64,000 nucleotides of DNA from contig JBEKCD010000002.1 in NCBI GenBank assembly GCA_050015055.1, positions 1 through 64,000 on the forward strand. The letters run 5' to 3'. This document shows positions 1 through 7,157 of the stretch, piece by piece. Origin of the DNA: JBEKCD01 sp050015055. GTDB taxonomy: Archaea > Thermoproteota > Bathyarchaeia > Bathyarchaeales > Bathycorpusculaceae. The notes below the pieces were generated by a model. That model was not told the DNA's origin and searched no databases. It saw nothing but the letters and a program-made list of their open reading frames with translations. Position numbers and translations under genes: made by a program. Numbering within the stretch: position 1 is the first letter of the stretch; each line of letters opens with the position of its first letter.

Positions 1-448
1 AGGGAGCGAGGTGGTTTTCCAAGTAAACGCACAAGGATCAGCTGATGTATACGCCACTATCAGTGCACGTAGGGATGGCGAATACTTCTCGTGGGAATCC
101 GGTTGGACGCACATCTCTGTAAGCGAGGAAAAAGCAGAAATCGGTCGCCTAGTAGTGCTTTCACACCCGTATACGACAATTGGAAAGACCCTCCAAGCCG
201 AGGCAACGATTAAGGGCTTGGAAAAAAGTAGGGGACTGAAACTGGAATTCTGGGTGGAAACCCCCTCAGGAAAGTTTGAAGAGCAGGCCAAAATGAATAT
301 AAAGGAACTTTCAGTTGGAGAGGAAGCCCGTTACTCCGCTGAGTTTACACCCAAGGAAAAGGGGTACTACACCGTATACGCGTATTTATACGATGGATGG
401 AGAAAAATAGGTCACAAGACAGATTCCATCTATGCGCAGGAAACATAG
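1..448 (+). CDS. C-terminal part of a larger, probably exported protein (cut by window edge)
   Basis: The frame is open from the first bases of the window with no convincing start, so this is the 3' part of a longer gene. The roughly 148 visible residues are rich in beta-prone segments (V, Y, T, G alternation) with phrases such as FWVETPSGKFEEQ and GYYTVYAYLYDGW, the look of an Ig-like or beta-sandwich module of a cell-surface protein. It ends with a stop at 446-448. No family can be named, and surface location is only an inference from composition. Confidence 0.6.
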   Translation, partial: GSEVVFQVNAQGSADVYATISARRDGEYFSWESGWTHISVSEEKAEIGRLVVLSHPYTTIGKTLQAEATIKGLEKSRGLKLEFWVETPSGKFEEQAKMNIKELSVGEEARYSAEFTPKEKGYYTVYAYLYDGWRKIGHKTDSIYAQET

Positions 449-870
449 CTATCACCCAGCCGACTTGGAAATTTCCAACTCCCCTCTTTTTGCAAAGAGC
501 GCAGGGGATTAAGTAATTGCCGTTTATGTTTGGAGAGCCCGACCTCGTCTTGTTGATGCGCGCGCGGGGACTTATCTCAAGGTAAAACCTTGACTGCCGT
601 CCACAGATAATAGTCGTTTCAGGGAGACTGAACTGTGCTATGACAAACGCACGGCCGGCTTAATCTTCATTCGCACTCACGCCGTGTGCATGTGCGTTGT
701 ATGGGTAGGTATAGGTAGGTGTAGCGCGCGCGTAGAGGTGGGAGTTAGTAGTGGCAGTGATTGAGTTTGAGTTATTTGTAGAGTGAGTGACCGTGGCAGT
801 GGGTGGCAGAGAAATTGGTTGGTGGTTGGGGTAAAGTTTTATCCAAACCAAACCCGAAACGAACTGAATA
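449..870. other. Intergenic stretch without a supported gene
   Basis: About 420 bases with no ORF that looks coding. A 63-codon leftward frame at 660-851 is low-complexity (T, P, H and S rich) and overlaps a GCGCGCGCG tract at 725-734 and one copy of the TAAAGTTTTATCCAAACC repeat, so I do not treat it as a gene. Confidence 0.5.
828..853. repeat. 26-bp interspersed repeat (TAAAGTTTTATCCAAACC family), copy 1
   Basis: The sequence GGGGTAAAGTTTTATCC followed by AAACCAAA occurs here and again at 4328-4353 and 4683-4709, with a partial copy at 5240-5255. All copies are intergenic. Read leftward it would encode a WIKLYP string, but flanking frames differ between copies, so it is better seen as a short noncoding repeat. 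Confidence 0.75.
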
Positions 871-1137
871 TTACTTTACCTGGAAAACGTTTCCACATTT
901 TGTGCATTTGATGCTACGTTTTTCGGTTCCTTTGACGTAGAACAGAAGATAACCACAAGATGGGCACTTGATAGTCTGTCTTTTGTCGCTTGCTGGTTCA
1001 GTTCTTGCTGCTGGCTCCGTCCTCGCCGCTGGCTCCGTTCTAGATTCTGGTTCAGTTCTTGCTGCTGGCTCCGTCCTAGCGCCTGGTTCCGTTCTGGCCT
1101 CTGGTTCCCATTTACTCGCTCGAACCTTTCTCGCCAA
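871..1137 (-). CDS. Small zinc-ribbon protein with a TEP-AAR repeat linker
   Basis: An 88-residue protein. Residues about 11-50 are a run of six-residue repeats of the type (A/E)-(A/S)-R-T-E-P, encoded by an 18-bp tandem DNA repeat. Residues about 58-88 carry two CxxC knuckles (CPSCG and CTKCG) typical of a single zinc ribbon. The repeats form a probably disordered, charged linker. Function is unknown; zinc binding follows from the four cysteines. It is one of many tiny zinc-ribbon proteins in this window. Confidence 0.7.
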   Translation of the reverse strand: MARKVRASKWEPEARTEPGARTEPAARTEPESRTEPAARTEPAARTEPASDKRQTIKCPSCGYLLFYVKGTEKRSIKCTKCGNVFQVK

Positions 1138-1299
1138 TTAACTCATCCCGACTATGCGACTTCAAAACATCTGCCGCTTTTATGTTTTCCTAATCTTTCA
1201 ACGTCCGCGCTAGCGCGTTGCTAAATTCTGGAAATTGGCATGAACTTGTTGGCCATGCTCTGGCGTGACTGGCGCGCGCTTGTAGACTGTGGTTCGGTG

Positions 1300-1360
1300 C
1301 CCATTTGAAACAGATAACTTGGAGAAGAAGTTCTGCACGGAATGTGGCAAGCAGAAGATG
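1300..1360 (+). pseudogene. Zinc-ribbon gene remnant (left side of the 187-bp element)
   Basis: Rightward translation gives a short string ending EKKFCTECGKQKM and then TAG, the TAG being the first bases of the TAGCGCGC repeat end. This is the C-terminal knuckle of an archaeal zinc ribbon without the rest of the gene. There is no start codon or upstream knuckle in frame. Confidence 0.45.
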
Positions 1361-1547
1361 TAGCGCGCATGCCTATTCCTTAAATGGTCAAAAATGGCCG
1401 TAATTCCGTTTTGCACATTTCTGCCAGTGCTCGAGAAGACGGTTGCTCAAGGAAATCAAGGACAGATACGAAGTCCAAGACCTTCCTTGAATCATGGAAG
1501 GCGAATAAAAACCATTTTAGGCCAATTTCGGAACAAGCATGCGCGCT
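1361..1547. mobile_element. 187-bp MITE-like element, longer variant
   Basis: The left end reads TAGCGCGCATGCCTATTCCT and the right end, inverted, reads TAGCGCGCATGCTTGTTCCG, so the ends form an imperfect inverted repeat that continues inward (AAATGG/CCATTT, TGGCC/GGCC). The ends match those of the 166-bp family at 3510, 25131 and 29753, but the interior is different and longer. Remnants of zinc-ribbon coding lie on both sides. Confidence 0.65.
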
Positions 1548-1660
1548 ATGATTGCAAAGAATGCAAGAAACTTGTAGCTATAACGGAGAAGTTCTGCGAA
1601 ACATGCGGGACTGAGAATCCTCATTATGATGCTGAAGCATACAGCACACGCCTTCGCTGA
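1548..1660 (+). pseudogene. Zinc-ribbon gene remnant (right side of the 187-bp element)
   Basis: The translation contains DCKECKKLVAITEKFCETCG, two CxxC pairs forming one zinc ribbon, and ends at TGA 1658-1660. The in-frame extension to the left (1394-1547) runs through the repeat element and is unlike a protein, so the original N-terminus is missing. A short functional gene starting inside the element cannot be excluded. Confidence 0.45.
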
Positions 1661-1705
1661 GAGCGCACGCGTATACGTGTTTTAGCTTTGAGCGTTGCGA
1701 CCGCT

Positions 1706-1930
1706 TCAGAAATTGCCGCGAGCGCGGGCAAGTTTGTATTTTCTATCTGATTCCTCGATCACTCGATCGCGGTCGGTCGATGCTTGCTTGATATAGTTGT
1801 GTTCGCTCAAATAGGCCATGACTACCGACCGGACTATTTTGGCGTCTTCTGTTCCGAGACCTTTGAGCGACCTAATTATTTCTATTTGATCTTTATCAAA
1901 AGTGACTAGTATTCGATGAACCTCTGTCAT
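1706..1930 (-). CDS. Ribbon-helix-helix-like small DNA-binding protein
   Basis: The 74-residue product begins with a short beta strand (HRILVTFDKDQ) followed by two helices with the SLKGLGTEDAKIVRSVVMAYLSE pattern split around a GLGT turn, the layout of archaeal CopG/RHH proteins. ATG 1930 is preferred over GTG 1939. A TATA-like TTAAGTAT at about 1958-1965 would place transcription start close to the ATG, giving a leaderless or very short leader mRNA. The target operator is unknown; self-regulation is likely from family habit only. Confidence 0.65.
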   Translation of the reverse strand: MTEVHRILVTFDKDQIEIIRSLKGLGTEDAKIVRSVVMAYLSEHNYIKQASTDRDRVIEESDRKYKLARARGNF

Positions 1931-2127
1931 GTTTATCACAAGTCTATGTCCAAATAGGAATACTTAAGACTATTTGGCGCGCGATCAACCTTGTAATGGC
2001 ATGCGCTTTAGCACATAACGAGCGTAAACACTTTTTAGACTACGCTCAAAAAGGCTTAGACTAGAGTTTATGCATGCAAATAGCTTATATCTGACCTTAC
2101 CAGACTCTTACTTTTAGGAGTGCTTGT

Positions 2128-2436
2128 ATGCCGATATTTCTGATAATTTCCAGACATTCCGCAGAAAACTGTCCGCTGAACAATGAGAAAATGAAGAAAA
2201 TGACTCTGGCATTACCAGCCAAATTGTTAGGACTGGAGAAGAAACATAGAGTCAAGAGGATTGGAGCTTGGACTGTGGTTCCAGAGCATCTATTGATCTG
2301 GGTGTATGAAGCCCCAACCTCAGATGCTCTGCAAGAATTCTCAATGGAACCAGAAATTGTGAAATGGATGGCTTGGAACACGAGCGAAATCAAATTAGCA
2401 ATGAGTCTCGAAGAAAGCATGAAATTACTAGGATAA
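2128..2436 (+). CDS. DUF3303-like small alpha/beta protein
   Basis: A 102-residue protein starting PIFLIISRHSAENCPL and containing GAWTVVPEHLLIWVYEA and WNTSEIKLAMSLEE. This matches my memory of the DUF3303 family, dimeric ferredoxin-like proteins whose members often begin with a HSPENCP motif. Function is unknown. The opposite strand is also open over most of this span, but only this frame has family-like motifs. Confidence 0.7.
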   Translation: MPIFLIISRHSAENCPLNNEKMKKMTLALPAKLLGLEKKHRVKRIGAWTVVPEHLLIWVYEAPTSDALQEFSMEPEIVKWMAWNTSEIKLAMSLEESMKLLG

Positions 2437-2605
2437 GCCAAACGGAACCGCTTCTTTTTCTGTTGCTAAGATTTCTTAGGGTTAATACTAAGTGCGTGCT
2501 ATGAAATACTTATGGAAGCTTGCCCAGACCAAACTGCGCGCGGAATGAGCTTTACTTTCGAAACTTTTATCTTTGGTTTTGCTGATCCTGAAATAGGATC
2601 AGACA

Positions 2606-2806
2606 ATGGTGTTGTGTCCTAGGTGTGGAAACGACGCATTAGATTCATCGGCGGAGTGGGAATTTGCTGATTTCCACGTCAAGCTTTTTGTTTGCTCCAA
2701 ATGCAAGAAGACATTCAAGGCATATTACCGAAAGGGAAGGCTGAGCCATACCATTCCCAAACATTCTGGACAAACGTTTCATTCAGGGTCAGCGCACGCG
2801 CGCTAG
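2606..2806 (+). CDS. Small zinc-ribbon protein
   Basis: 66 residues with CPRCG near the N-terminus and CSKCK about 25 residues later, then FKAYYRKGRLSHTI. The layout (CxxC, W-F-A-D aromatic strand, CxxC, T-F-x-x-Y) matches archaeal single zinc ribbons that continue with a K-G-K-H-x-F tail. The broken copy at 7158-7310 has the same C-terminal half. The last residues run into a GCGCGC palindrome at 2796-2803, so the C-terminus may be altered. Confidence 0.55.
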   Translation: MVLCPRCGNDALDSSAEWEFADFHVKLFVCSKCKKTFKAYYRKGRLSHTIPKHSGQTFHSGSAHAR

Positions 2807-2929
2807 TCAAGAAACAGAAAGAGAAGGAGCGGGTTGATTGGCAAAAAAGGGGTTACTCTCTTTGTCGAGCCAAGCTGGCTCCGGCAAGAGACTAAAAAGT
2901 GAACAATAGAATTCGAAAGAGGTGAAAGA

Positions 2930-3082
2930 ATGGAAAAAAGGAAGTTGGACCTGGTCTTCATTGATAAGAAGGGAAAGGTGTATCCGATCGATGATGTTTC
3001 CCGAGCAGAATTAGCTGAGGGTCTTGAAAAGATCTCCAAAGAGATCGCAAAGAGACTGCTATTGGTGAAAGAACAAAGGTAA
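2930..3082 (+). CDS. 50-residue conserved-looking small protein
   Basis: ATG 2930 is preceded by GAGGTGAAAGA, a strong Shine-Dalgarno at good spacing, which decides the start. The product MEKRKLDLVFIDKKGKVY and onward is charged, with one predicted strand-turn-strand (LDLVFIDKKGKVYPID) and a helix (ELAEGLEKISKEIAKRLL). No family is recognised. The good ribosome-binding site and codon use argue that it is real despite its size. Confidence 0.55.
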   Translation: MEKRKLDLVFIDKKGKVYPIDDVSRAELAEGLEKISKEIAKRLLLVKEQR

Positions 3083-3225
3083 AAGCACGCGCTACCCACC
3101 CACAGTATTCTCTTTTTTCCAGTTTTCGGAAGCTACTCTGCGTTTCTATCTTATGCTCCTTACGCGCAGCAGGTTTGAAGCTTAAATATGGCTTGATTGG
3201 TAAATGACCATGGTGAAAAGGCAAG

Positions 3226-3507
3226 ATGGTTGGGTTAGTAGTATCTCTGCCTGAAAAGTGGACGCAGTTCCTGAAGCGTCTGGCCGATGATCACGAAATT
3301 GATGTCAACATCGTCCTCAGTGAATTATGTGAGTGGGTCTTTTCCGATTCTGAAAGCAAAGAGCAGTTTATGGTTTGGCTAGACGGGGCTTACCCCCCAA
3401 AAGGAGAAGCTGAAGAAGAAACAAGAGACGCAGGAGAAGAAGCTAGCGAGGAAGAAGAAGAGAGGGACGAAGAATCTGAAGAGGAATCTCACGAACACAG
3501 AGATTAG
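3226..3507 (+). CDS. Small protein with acidic C-terminal tail
   Basis: 93 residues. Residues 1-50 contain helices (SLPEKWTQFLKRLADDHEIDVNIVLSELCEWVF) that resemble a small helical DNA- or protein-binding domain. Residues 55-93 are almost entirely E, D, R and S, a disordered acidic tail. GGTGAAAAGG upstream can serve as ribosome-binding site. The gene ends 2 bases before a MITE-like element. Function unknown. Confidence 0.55.
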   Translation: MVGLVVSLPEKWTQFLKRLADDHEIDVNIVLSELCEWVFSDSESKEQFMVWLDGAYPPKGEAEEETRDAGEEASEEEEERDEESEEESHEHRD

Positions 3508-3509
3508 CC

Positions 3510-3675
3510 ACGCGCGCTAGCGTGTTCCTAAATTCCCTTTTTTGGGAGTGACGAGTTGGTTCATGTCCTACAGACGATACTTCTCGCATCAATAGTCACA
3601 CGGTCATCCTCGAACCAGGCGAGCCTGTAACAAAAACCAGCTCGCGAATGAATTTAGGAACAGGCATGCGCGCTA
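3510..3675. mobile_element. 166-bp MITE-like element, copy 1
   Basis: The terminal inverted repeats are about 26 bp: left 3510-3535 and right 3650-3675, both reading GCGCGC, then a four-base variable step, then TGTTCCTAAATTC. There is no coding capacity. The interior is nearly identical to 29753-29918 and matches the reverse complement of 25131-25297 at lower identity. An inner stem GTGAC (3548-3552) / GTCAC (3595-3599) is kept in the diverged copy. No transposase with matching ends is visible in the window. Confidence 0.85.
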
Positions 3676-3802
3676 CTTTACCCCACAACCCAAACCCTGC
3701 CGAAACAGCAAAGAAAAACATGGACGCAGCAAAATCTGCCAAACCGCTTTAGATATTCATCTCTTCAACGTTTAGCGAGCTTGGGGGCAAGACTGGCGGT
3801 TG

Positions 3803-3949
3803 TTAAAAAGCCTTCAGAGCTTTCATTTGATTGGATAACTTGAGTTTAACACAGTTAGTGCAGACCTTGACAAATACCTTCTCATGAGGAAAACCCACTG
3901 CACACGGCACTATTTCTGCTCCACACTTGGGGCACTTCACTTGCGACAT
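3803..3949 (-). CDS. 48-residue zinc-binding protein
   Basis: Start ATG 3949 is preceded by GAGGTGGAAGA, a good Shine-Dalgarno. The product begins MSQVKCPKCGAEIVPC and carries CxxC (residues 6-9) and a second CTNC pair at 30-33, followed by a short basic helix. This fits a minimal zinc ribbon. Function unknown. A TATA-like CGTTTAAGTG lies upstream at about 3998. Confidence 0.65.
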   Translation of the reverse strand: MSQVKCPKCGAEIVPCAVGFPHEKVFVKVCTNCVKLKLSNQMKALKAF

Positions 3950-4045
3950 TCTTCCACCTCAGCTATCCAACTGATCAATCAAATTGAAACGGACACTTAA
4001 ACGGTATTTCGAGCAGCAGAATAATACTAAAAAGTGCGCGCGCAA

Positions 4046-4090
4046 ACCCAAGTTTTGATGTTTCTTGCAGTTCGTCATCAAAAATGTTAA
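4046..4090. repeat. 45-bp duplicated intergenic segment, copy 1
   Basis: The phrase AGTTTTGATGTTTCTTGCAG followed by TTCGTCATCAAAAATGTTAA recurs at 7352-7394 with a few substitutions. In both places it follows a GCGCGC tract. It is probably part of a larger decayed element. Confidence 0.65.
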
Positions 4091-4120
4091 AATGTCGGAT
4101 GAATTGCCGATTAATTCTGA

Positions 4121-4279
4121 CAAGCATTCAAAGCAATAGAGGATCGATCGATTTTCCTTATCATTCCAGAGCCAACTGTCTCCTCGTTTATCAGAACGGT
4201 CAATCGAGCTGATATTGGACTGACAAAAACCACCAAGTGCCGAGCTGCAACGGTCTATGCAGACGATTTTGAAGTTTAG
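4121..4279 (+). pseudogene. Coding-like fragment of unknown origin ending in a GCGCGC palindrome
   Basis: A 52-codon frame without a start codon reads AIEDRSIFLIIPEPTVSSF and then IRTVNRADIGLTKTTKC, with protein-like composition unlike the other two frames. Its stop TAG (4277-4279) is the first triplet of TAGCGCGCGCTAG. I take it as the surviving 3' part of a gene cut at a repeat. Family not recognised. Confidence 0.35.
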
Positions 4280-4327
4280 CGCGCGCTAGAGGAACAAATT
4301 TGCTCATTTTGGGCTATTGTTGGCTTA

Positions 4328-4353
4328 GGGGGTAAAGTTTTATCCAAACCAAA
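4328..4353. repeat. 26-bp interspersed repeat (TAAAGTTTTATCCAAACC family), copy 2
   Basis: Identical core to 828-853 and 4683-4709, here between a GCGCGC-terminated gene fragment and an otherwise empty stretch. Confidence 0.75.
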
Positions 4354-4568
4354 CTTTTTACGTGGTTGTGGTTTCAGGAAAAGAGGCTACTGAGAGAGCA
4401 GTATACACGGTTCAGAGCATAGTACTTGATCTCTGCAAAAGAGGCGATATAGCGGAATTCAGGGCATAATAGGGTAAGGATATAGGTAGTATCTGAATCG
4501 AGTATACGGTCGCGTCACTTCCTTTTCAAAATCTATCATAGGATGGTTGTATCTTTTTTGAGACGTCT

Positions 4569-4672
4569 TTATTTTTTCTTATTTGCTTTTTTAGCGCATT
4601 GGGCACTGCAATATTTGTTTTTGTTATCTAATGTCGTAAAGACTTTTCCGCAAACTGAACATTTCTTTTGAA
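4569..4672 (-). pseudogene. Zinc-finger (MYM/FCS-like) gene fragment
   Basis: The leftward frame reads KKCSVCGKVFTTLDNKNKYC and then SAQCAKKANKKK before the stop. The C-x2-C ... YC-S-x2-C pattern is like MYM/FCS-type fingers found in small archaeal proteins. There is no good start: the frame runs back into the TAAAGTTTTATCC repeat at 4683-4709. A minimal gene starting at the in-frame ATG inside KEMFS is not in this frame, so I call it a fragment. Confidence 0.45.
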
Positions 4673-4682
4673 TGATTTGGGT

Positions 4683-4709
4683 GGGGGTAAAGTTTTATCC
4701 AAACCAAAA
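4683..4709. repeat. 26-bp interspersed repeat (TAAAGTTTTATCCAAACC family), copy 3
   Basis: The third full copy, directly abutting the zinc-finger fragment, and about 35 bases upstream of the gene at 4744. Confidence 0.75.
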
Positions 4710-4743
4710 ATACTCTTAGGCAGAAATATCGCCTGGTAACTAG

Positions 4744-5208
4744 GTGTCTGAGATGGATGACATATCCACGATAGCAACGATTGTTACTACCATGAGTATC
4801 GTAATCGGCGTTATCTTTGCTCTTCTGGAACTTCGGCACTTGACTGGGACCAGAAAAACAGAAATCATCATGAAAACCTACGAGAGATTCGGCAGCAGAG
4901 AAATAGTGGAGGCCATTAACAAAGTCGGCACCGCGAAATTTGAGACTATGGAGGATTATAGGAACAAATACGGGCTTACTGAAGTCACGGAGGTCACCAT
5001 ACTTCTTGAAGGACTGGGCGTCCTTCTGGAGCAGGACCTAATAGACACCAAAATGGTTGACAGCCTCTTTGGCCCGACTCTCAACTCATTATGGGAAAGA
5101 ATGATGCCAGTAATTTATGCCATGAGAAAGGCCACAAATGAACCGTTCTTCTTCTCGCATTTTGAATATCTCATCAAAAGATTGAGTGCATATAGGAAAA
5201 GAGGTTAG
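4744..5208 (+). CDS. DUF4760-like single-pass membrane protein
   Basis: 154 residues (from GTG 4744; ATG 4753 is an alternative). Residues about 8-28 form one transmembrane helix (IATIVTTMSIVIGVIFALLEL), followed by a cytoplasmic helical domain with YERFGSREIVEAI and a C-terminal HFEYLIKRLSAYRKR. This matches the general DUF4760 pattern of an N-terminal anchor plus helical bundle. Function unknown. It stands alone in a repeat-rich stretch. Confidence 0.6.
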   Translation: MSEMDDISTIATIVTTMSIVIGVIFALLELRHLTGTRKTEIIMKTYERFGSREIVEAINKVGTAKFETMEDYRNKYGLTEVTEVTILLEGLGVLLEQDLIDTKMVDSLFGPTLNSLWERMMPVIYAMRKATNEPFFFSHFEYLIKRLSAYRKRG

Positions 5209-5358
5209 CGTTCACTTCTCATTGCACTCCGTGTGTTTTGGGGGTAAAGTTTACTCCGCGCGCGCAAGCTATGCGGGCTAGCGCATGATGTGCCTATCGT
5301 TCGATATTTCCAGATGAGAATGGGATGAGATTCACATGTTTGTCTGTTGCCAAAGCAA

Positions 5359-5372
5359 AATTTATATATGTC
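5359..5372 (+). promoter_or_regulatory. TATA-box promoter of the ArsR-type operon
   Basis: AAATTTATATATGTC about 65-75 bases before the ATG at 5437 is the clearest TATA element in this part of the window. The leader of about 45 bases leaves room for an operator; no obvious perfect palindrome was seen in it. Confidence 0.5.
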
Positions 5373-5436
5373 TATTTGTATTTGATATTTGTCGAATTGA
5401 ATATTGTTTGGATGAAGTTCGAATTGGTGATGAGTC

Positions 5437-5997
5437 ATGTCCGATGATCTTAGGGAAGAAATGAGGAAGCTTAAGGAAGAAATGGCAAGTTTGAAGGATC
5501 AGTTGAGAGAAGTCGGGCGGGGAGAACGCCGTCATAGACACGGTTTGTACGTGGACATCGAGGGTCCGGTTCATGATTATATGGATGATGTCATGCAGAG
5601 CGTTGCTGAGGGCGTTCATGGTGAGCTTGAAAAATCGATTTTCATCGGTCCTGGGGGTACGCGCATAGTTACGATGGGAAGGCAGCATCATGGGGAGCCT
5701 GAAGAGCCTGTCGATATAGCCCGAGCGGCTGGAGTCATGAGCGCACTTGGTAATGAGCATAGGCTTAGAATTCTGAATGCACTGATGGCTGGCGGAAAAT
5801 ACATCAATGAGCTGCAGGAGAAACTGTCTGAAATCACTACGAGTACACTCTCGAGCCATTTGAACGTGCTTGAAGAAGCTGGTTTGGTTGTTCAGGAGAA
5901 GATGCGAGGCCGATACCTCATCACGATGCCCGGCAGAACCGCCTATAAAATGGCCGCGAAAATAACGAGTTTTGTCAAGCAAGGTGAACAGCAATGA
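5437..5997 (+). CDS. ArsR-type winged-helix regulator with N-terminal coiled coil
   Basis: 186 residues. Residues 1-30 are a heptad-like coiled coil (REEMRKLKEEMASLKDQL). Residues about 100-180 form a winged helix: SALGNEHRLRILNALMAGGKY, ELQEKL, the recognition helix TSTLSSHLNVLEEAGLV and the wing EKMRGRYLITMPG. The middle section holds MGRQHHGEPEEP and other histidines that could contact metal. It overlaps the next gene by 4 bases (ATGA), so both are co-translated. It probably represses its own operon through a metal or small ligand; the ligand is not readable. Confidence 0.8.
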   Translation: MSDDLREEMRKLKEEMASLKDQLREVGRGERRHRHGLYVDIEGPVHDYMDDVMQSVAEGVHGELEKSIFIGPGGTRIVTMGRQHHGEPEEPVDIARAAGVMSALGNEHRLRILNALMAGGKYINELQEKLSEITTSTLSSHLNVLEEAGLVVQEKMRGRYLITMPGRTAYKMAAKITSFVKQGEQQ

Positions 5998-6578
5998 TGT
6001 GGCATCACTACGAGCTCAGCAACACGGTGTTAAAGACGAATGAGCAATTGAATTTATGGAAAAGTGATCGCGGCTCAGTGGATATAGAAAAAGACACGTT
6101 GGCGCTTGCAATAACCCTGGATGAAAAGCCAGAGGGCTACATTTTCGACGGAAACGGCAAAATGATTTTGGATGCAATCGTTGAAACCGATCAAGGCGCA
6201 GTCGGGAAGCCTATCGAGCAACAGTTAACAGATCCGTTTCTCATGGTCGGAAACCCGGAGATCACCGAAGCACGGTCTTTCTCAGCAGTTGCGGGGGAGC
6301 AGAAGGATTTCTTAGCGAAGGCCCAAGACCTTTATCATCAGTTCTTCAGAGAAGGAGAACACTTCAACGGTCCCTGCCACCACCATCACCGTGAAGGATT
6401 GGTTTTTGCGTTCAAGAATGATTCAGGCAAGCTTGACCTATTGATTCCGCATGGTTCCAAAATCGTCTACAAGGCGAAACACATGGTGTTTATTTCTGAT
6501 GAAGACGAGGCCATTTTGAAAAGCCCTGAACACATGGTTGTGTCAAACCATGGAAGATGCATAGTCATGAAAGGATGA
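5994..6578 (+). CDS. Partner protein of the ArsR-type regulator, histidine-rich
   Basis: 194 residues, no family recognised. Notable features are the CHHHHRE cluster at about residues 126-132, the N-terminal MWHHYELS, and otherwise beta-rich segments (DEKPEGYIFDGNGKMILDAI). No signal peptide or membrane helix is seen. The 4-base overlap with the regulator indicates a shared function, possibly sensing or binding the same metal or ligand. The histidine clusters in both proteins support a metal link, but this is inference. Confidence 0.65.
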   Translation: MMWHHYELSNTVLKTNEQLNLWKSDRGSVDIEKDTLALAITLDEKPEGYIFDGNGKMILDAIVETDQGAVGKPIEQQLTDPFLMVGNPEITEARSFSAVAGEQKDFLAKAQDLYHQFFREGEHFNGPCHHHHREGLVFAFKNDSGKLDLLIPHGSKIVYKAKHMVFISDEDEAILKSPEHMVVSNHGRCIVMKG

Positions 6579-6762
6579 GTGTAGCGCACGCCAGCGTTTC
6601 TGCCAAGGCTCAAACTAATTGGCTAGTCAATCTTCTTTCCTCATGAGCGCGCGCTTCTCAAAGAGGACAAGTAAAAACCAAAGTTTGACAAATACTTCTC
6701 ACGCATACGGAGTGTGTGAGAAGGAAATGCGCGCGTTGTCCATTCCTAATCTAAGCAATCTC
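6579..6762. other. Intergenic stretch with three solo GCGC palindrome ends
   Basis: Contains TAGCGCACGCCAGCGTTTCT (6583-6602), GAGCGCGCGCTTC (6645-6657) and GCGCGCGTTGTCCATTCCTAA (6728 onward), the last matching the inner half of the MITE terminal repeat. No gene is supported here. Confidence 0.5.
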
Positions 6763-7095
6763 TTACAGCCATCCATGCTGAATCGTTGCAGGTGCAGGTG
6801 AATGCTTCTTCCGTTTCTCACTTTTCTTCTCTTTGAACTTGTGGATTTTAACAGAGCTACGTTCGAGCGCAACCCAATACCTGTTGTTCAGATGTTGATG
6901 GTAGATGAATTTGTTCACCAGCCCCCTCAATTCTGGTGCGGACATTTTCGCGGAATCTACCAATAGATTATGGTCGTCAGAAGCAACCTCCTCATTGAGG
7001 TTCTTGCGCAAAAAATCGGAAAGCGGGTCCTTTCCATCCTCCAACTCGCCACAATCCACTTTCAACTTCTTCCGTCCCGAGAACAAGCCGCTCAT
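6763..7095 (-). CDS. Conserved-looking archaeal protein of unknown function
   Basis: 110 residues with a basic C-terminal tail (KEKKSEKRKKHSPAP). The central block KMSAPELRGLVNKFIYHQHL and NRYWVALERSSVKIHKF resembles a small archaeal protein I recall only as an uncharacterised conserved family. CAGTGGAGA before ATG 7095 can act as Shine-Dalgarno. The last residues reach the GCGC-rich stretch, so the C-terminus may be modified. Confidence 0.55.
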   Translation of the reverse strand: MSGLFSGRKKLKVDCGELEDGKDPLSDFLRKNLNEEVASDDHNLLVDSAKMSAPELRGLVNKFIYHQHLNNRYWVALERSSVKIHKFKEKKSEKRKKHSPAPATIQHGWL

Positions 7096-7157
7096 TCTCC
7101 ACTGCGGTAAGAGTTACGTCTTCCAGAATGTATATGCTTTTTCTCTTAAGCGCGCGC

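Larger units (their letters stand above)
3950..4743. other. Long intergenic stretch with gene fragments and repeats
   Basis: No intact gene. It holds a 45-bp repeat (4046-4090), a stopless coding-like fragment ending in a GCGCGC palindrome (4121-4279), two copies of the TAAAGTTTTATCC repeat and a zinc-finger fragment (4569-4672). These look like debris of past insertions. Confidence 0.5.

Noticed and set aside
660..851. 63-codon leftward frame
   Set aside because: Low complexity, overlaps a GCGC tract and a short repeat, and has no ribosome-binding site.
2097..2441. 114-codon leftward frame opposite the DUF3303-like gene
   Set aside because: Only the rightward frame has the HSAENCP and WNTSEIK motifs.
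3510..3675. tRNA or other classical RNA gene in the MITE interior
   Set aside because: The GAACC-containing stem does not build a cloverleaf, and the terminal inverted repeats explain the unit better.
5362..5994. 210-codon frame antisense to the ArsR-type gene
   Set aside because: A shadow of the coding strand: the rightward frame has clear winged-helix motifs and an operon overlap.
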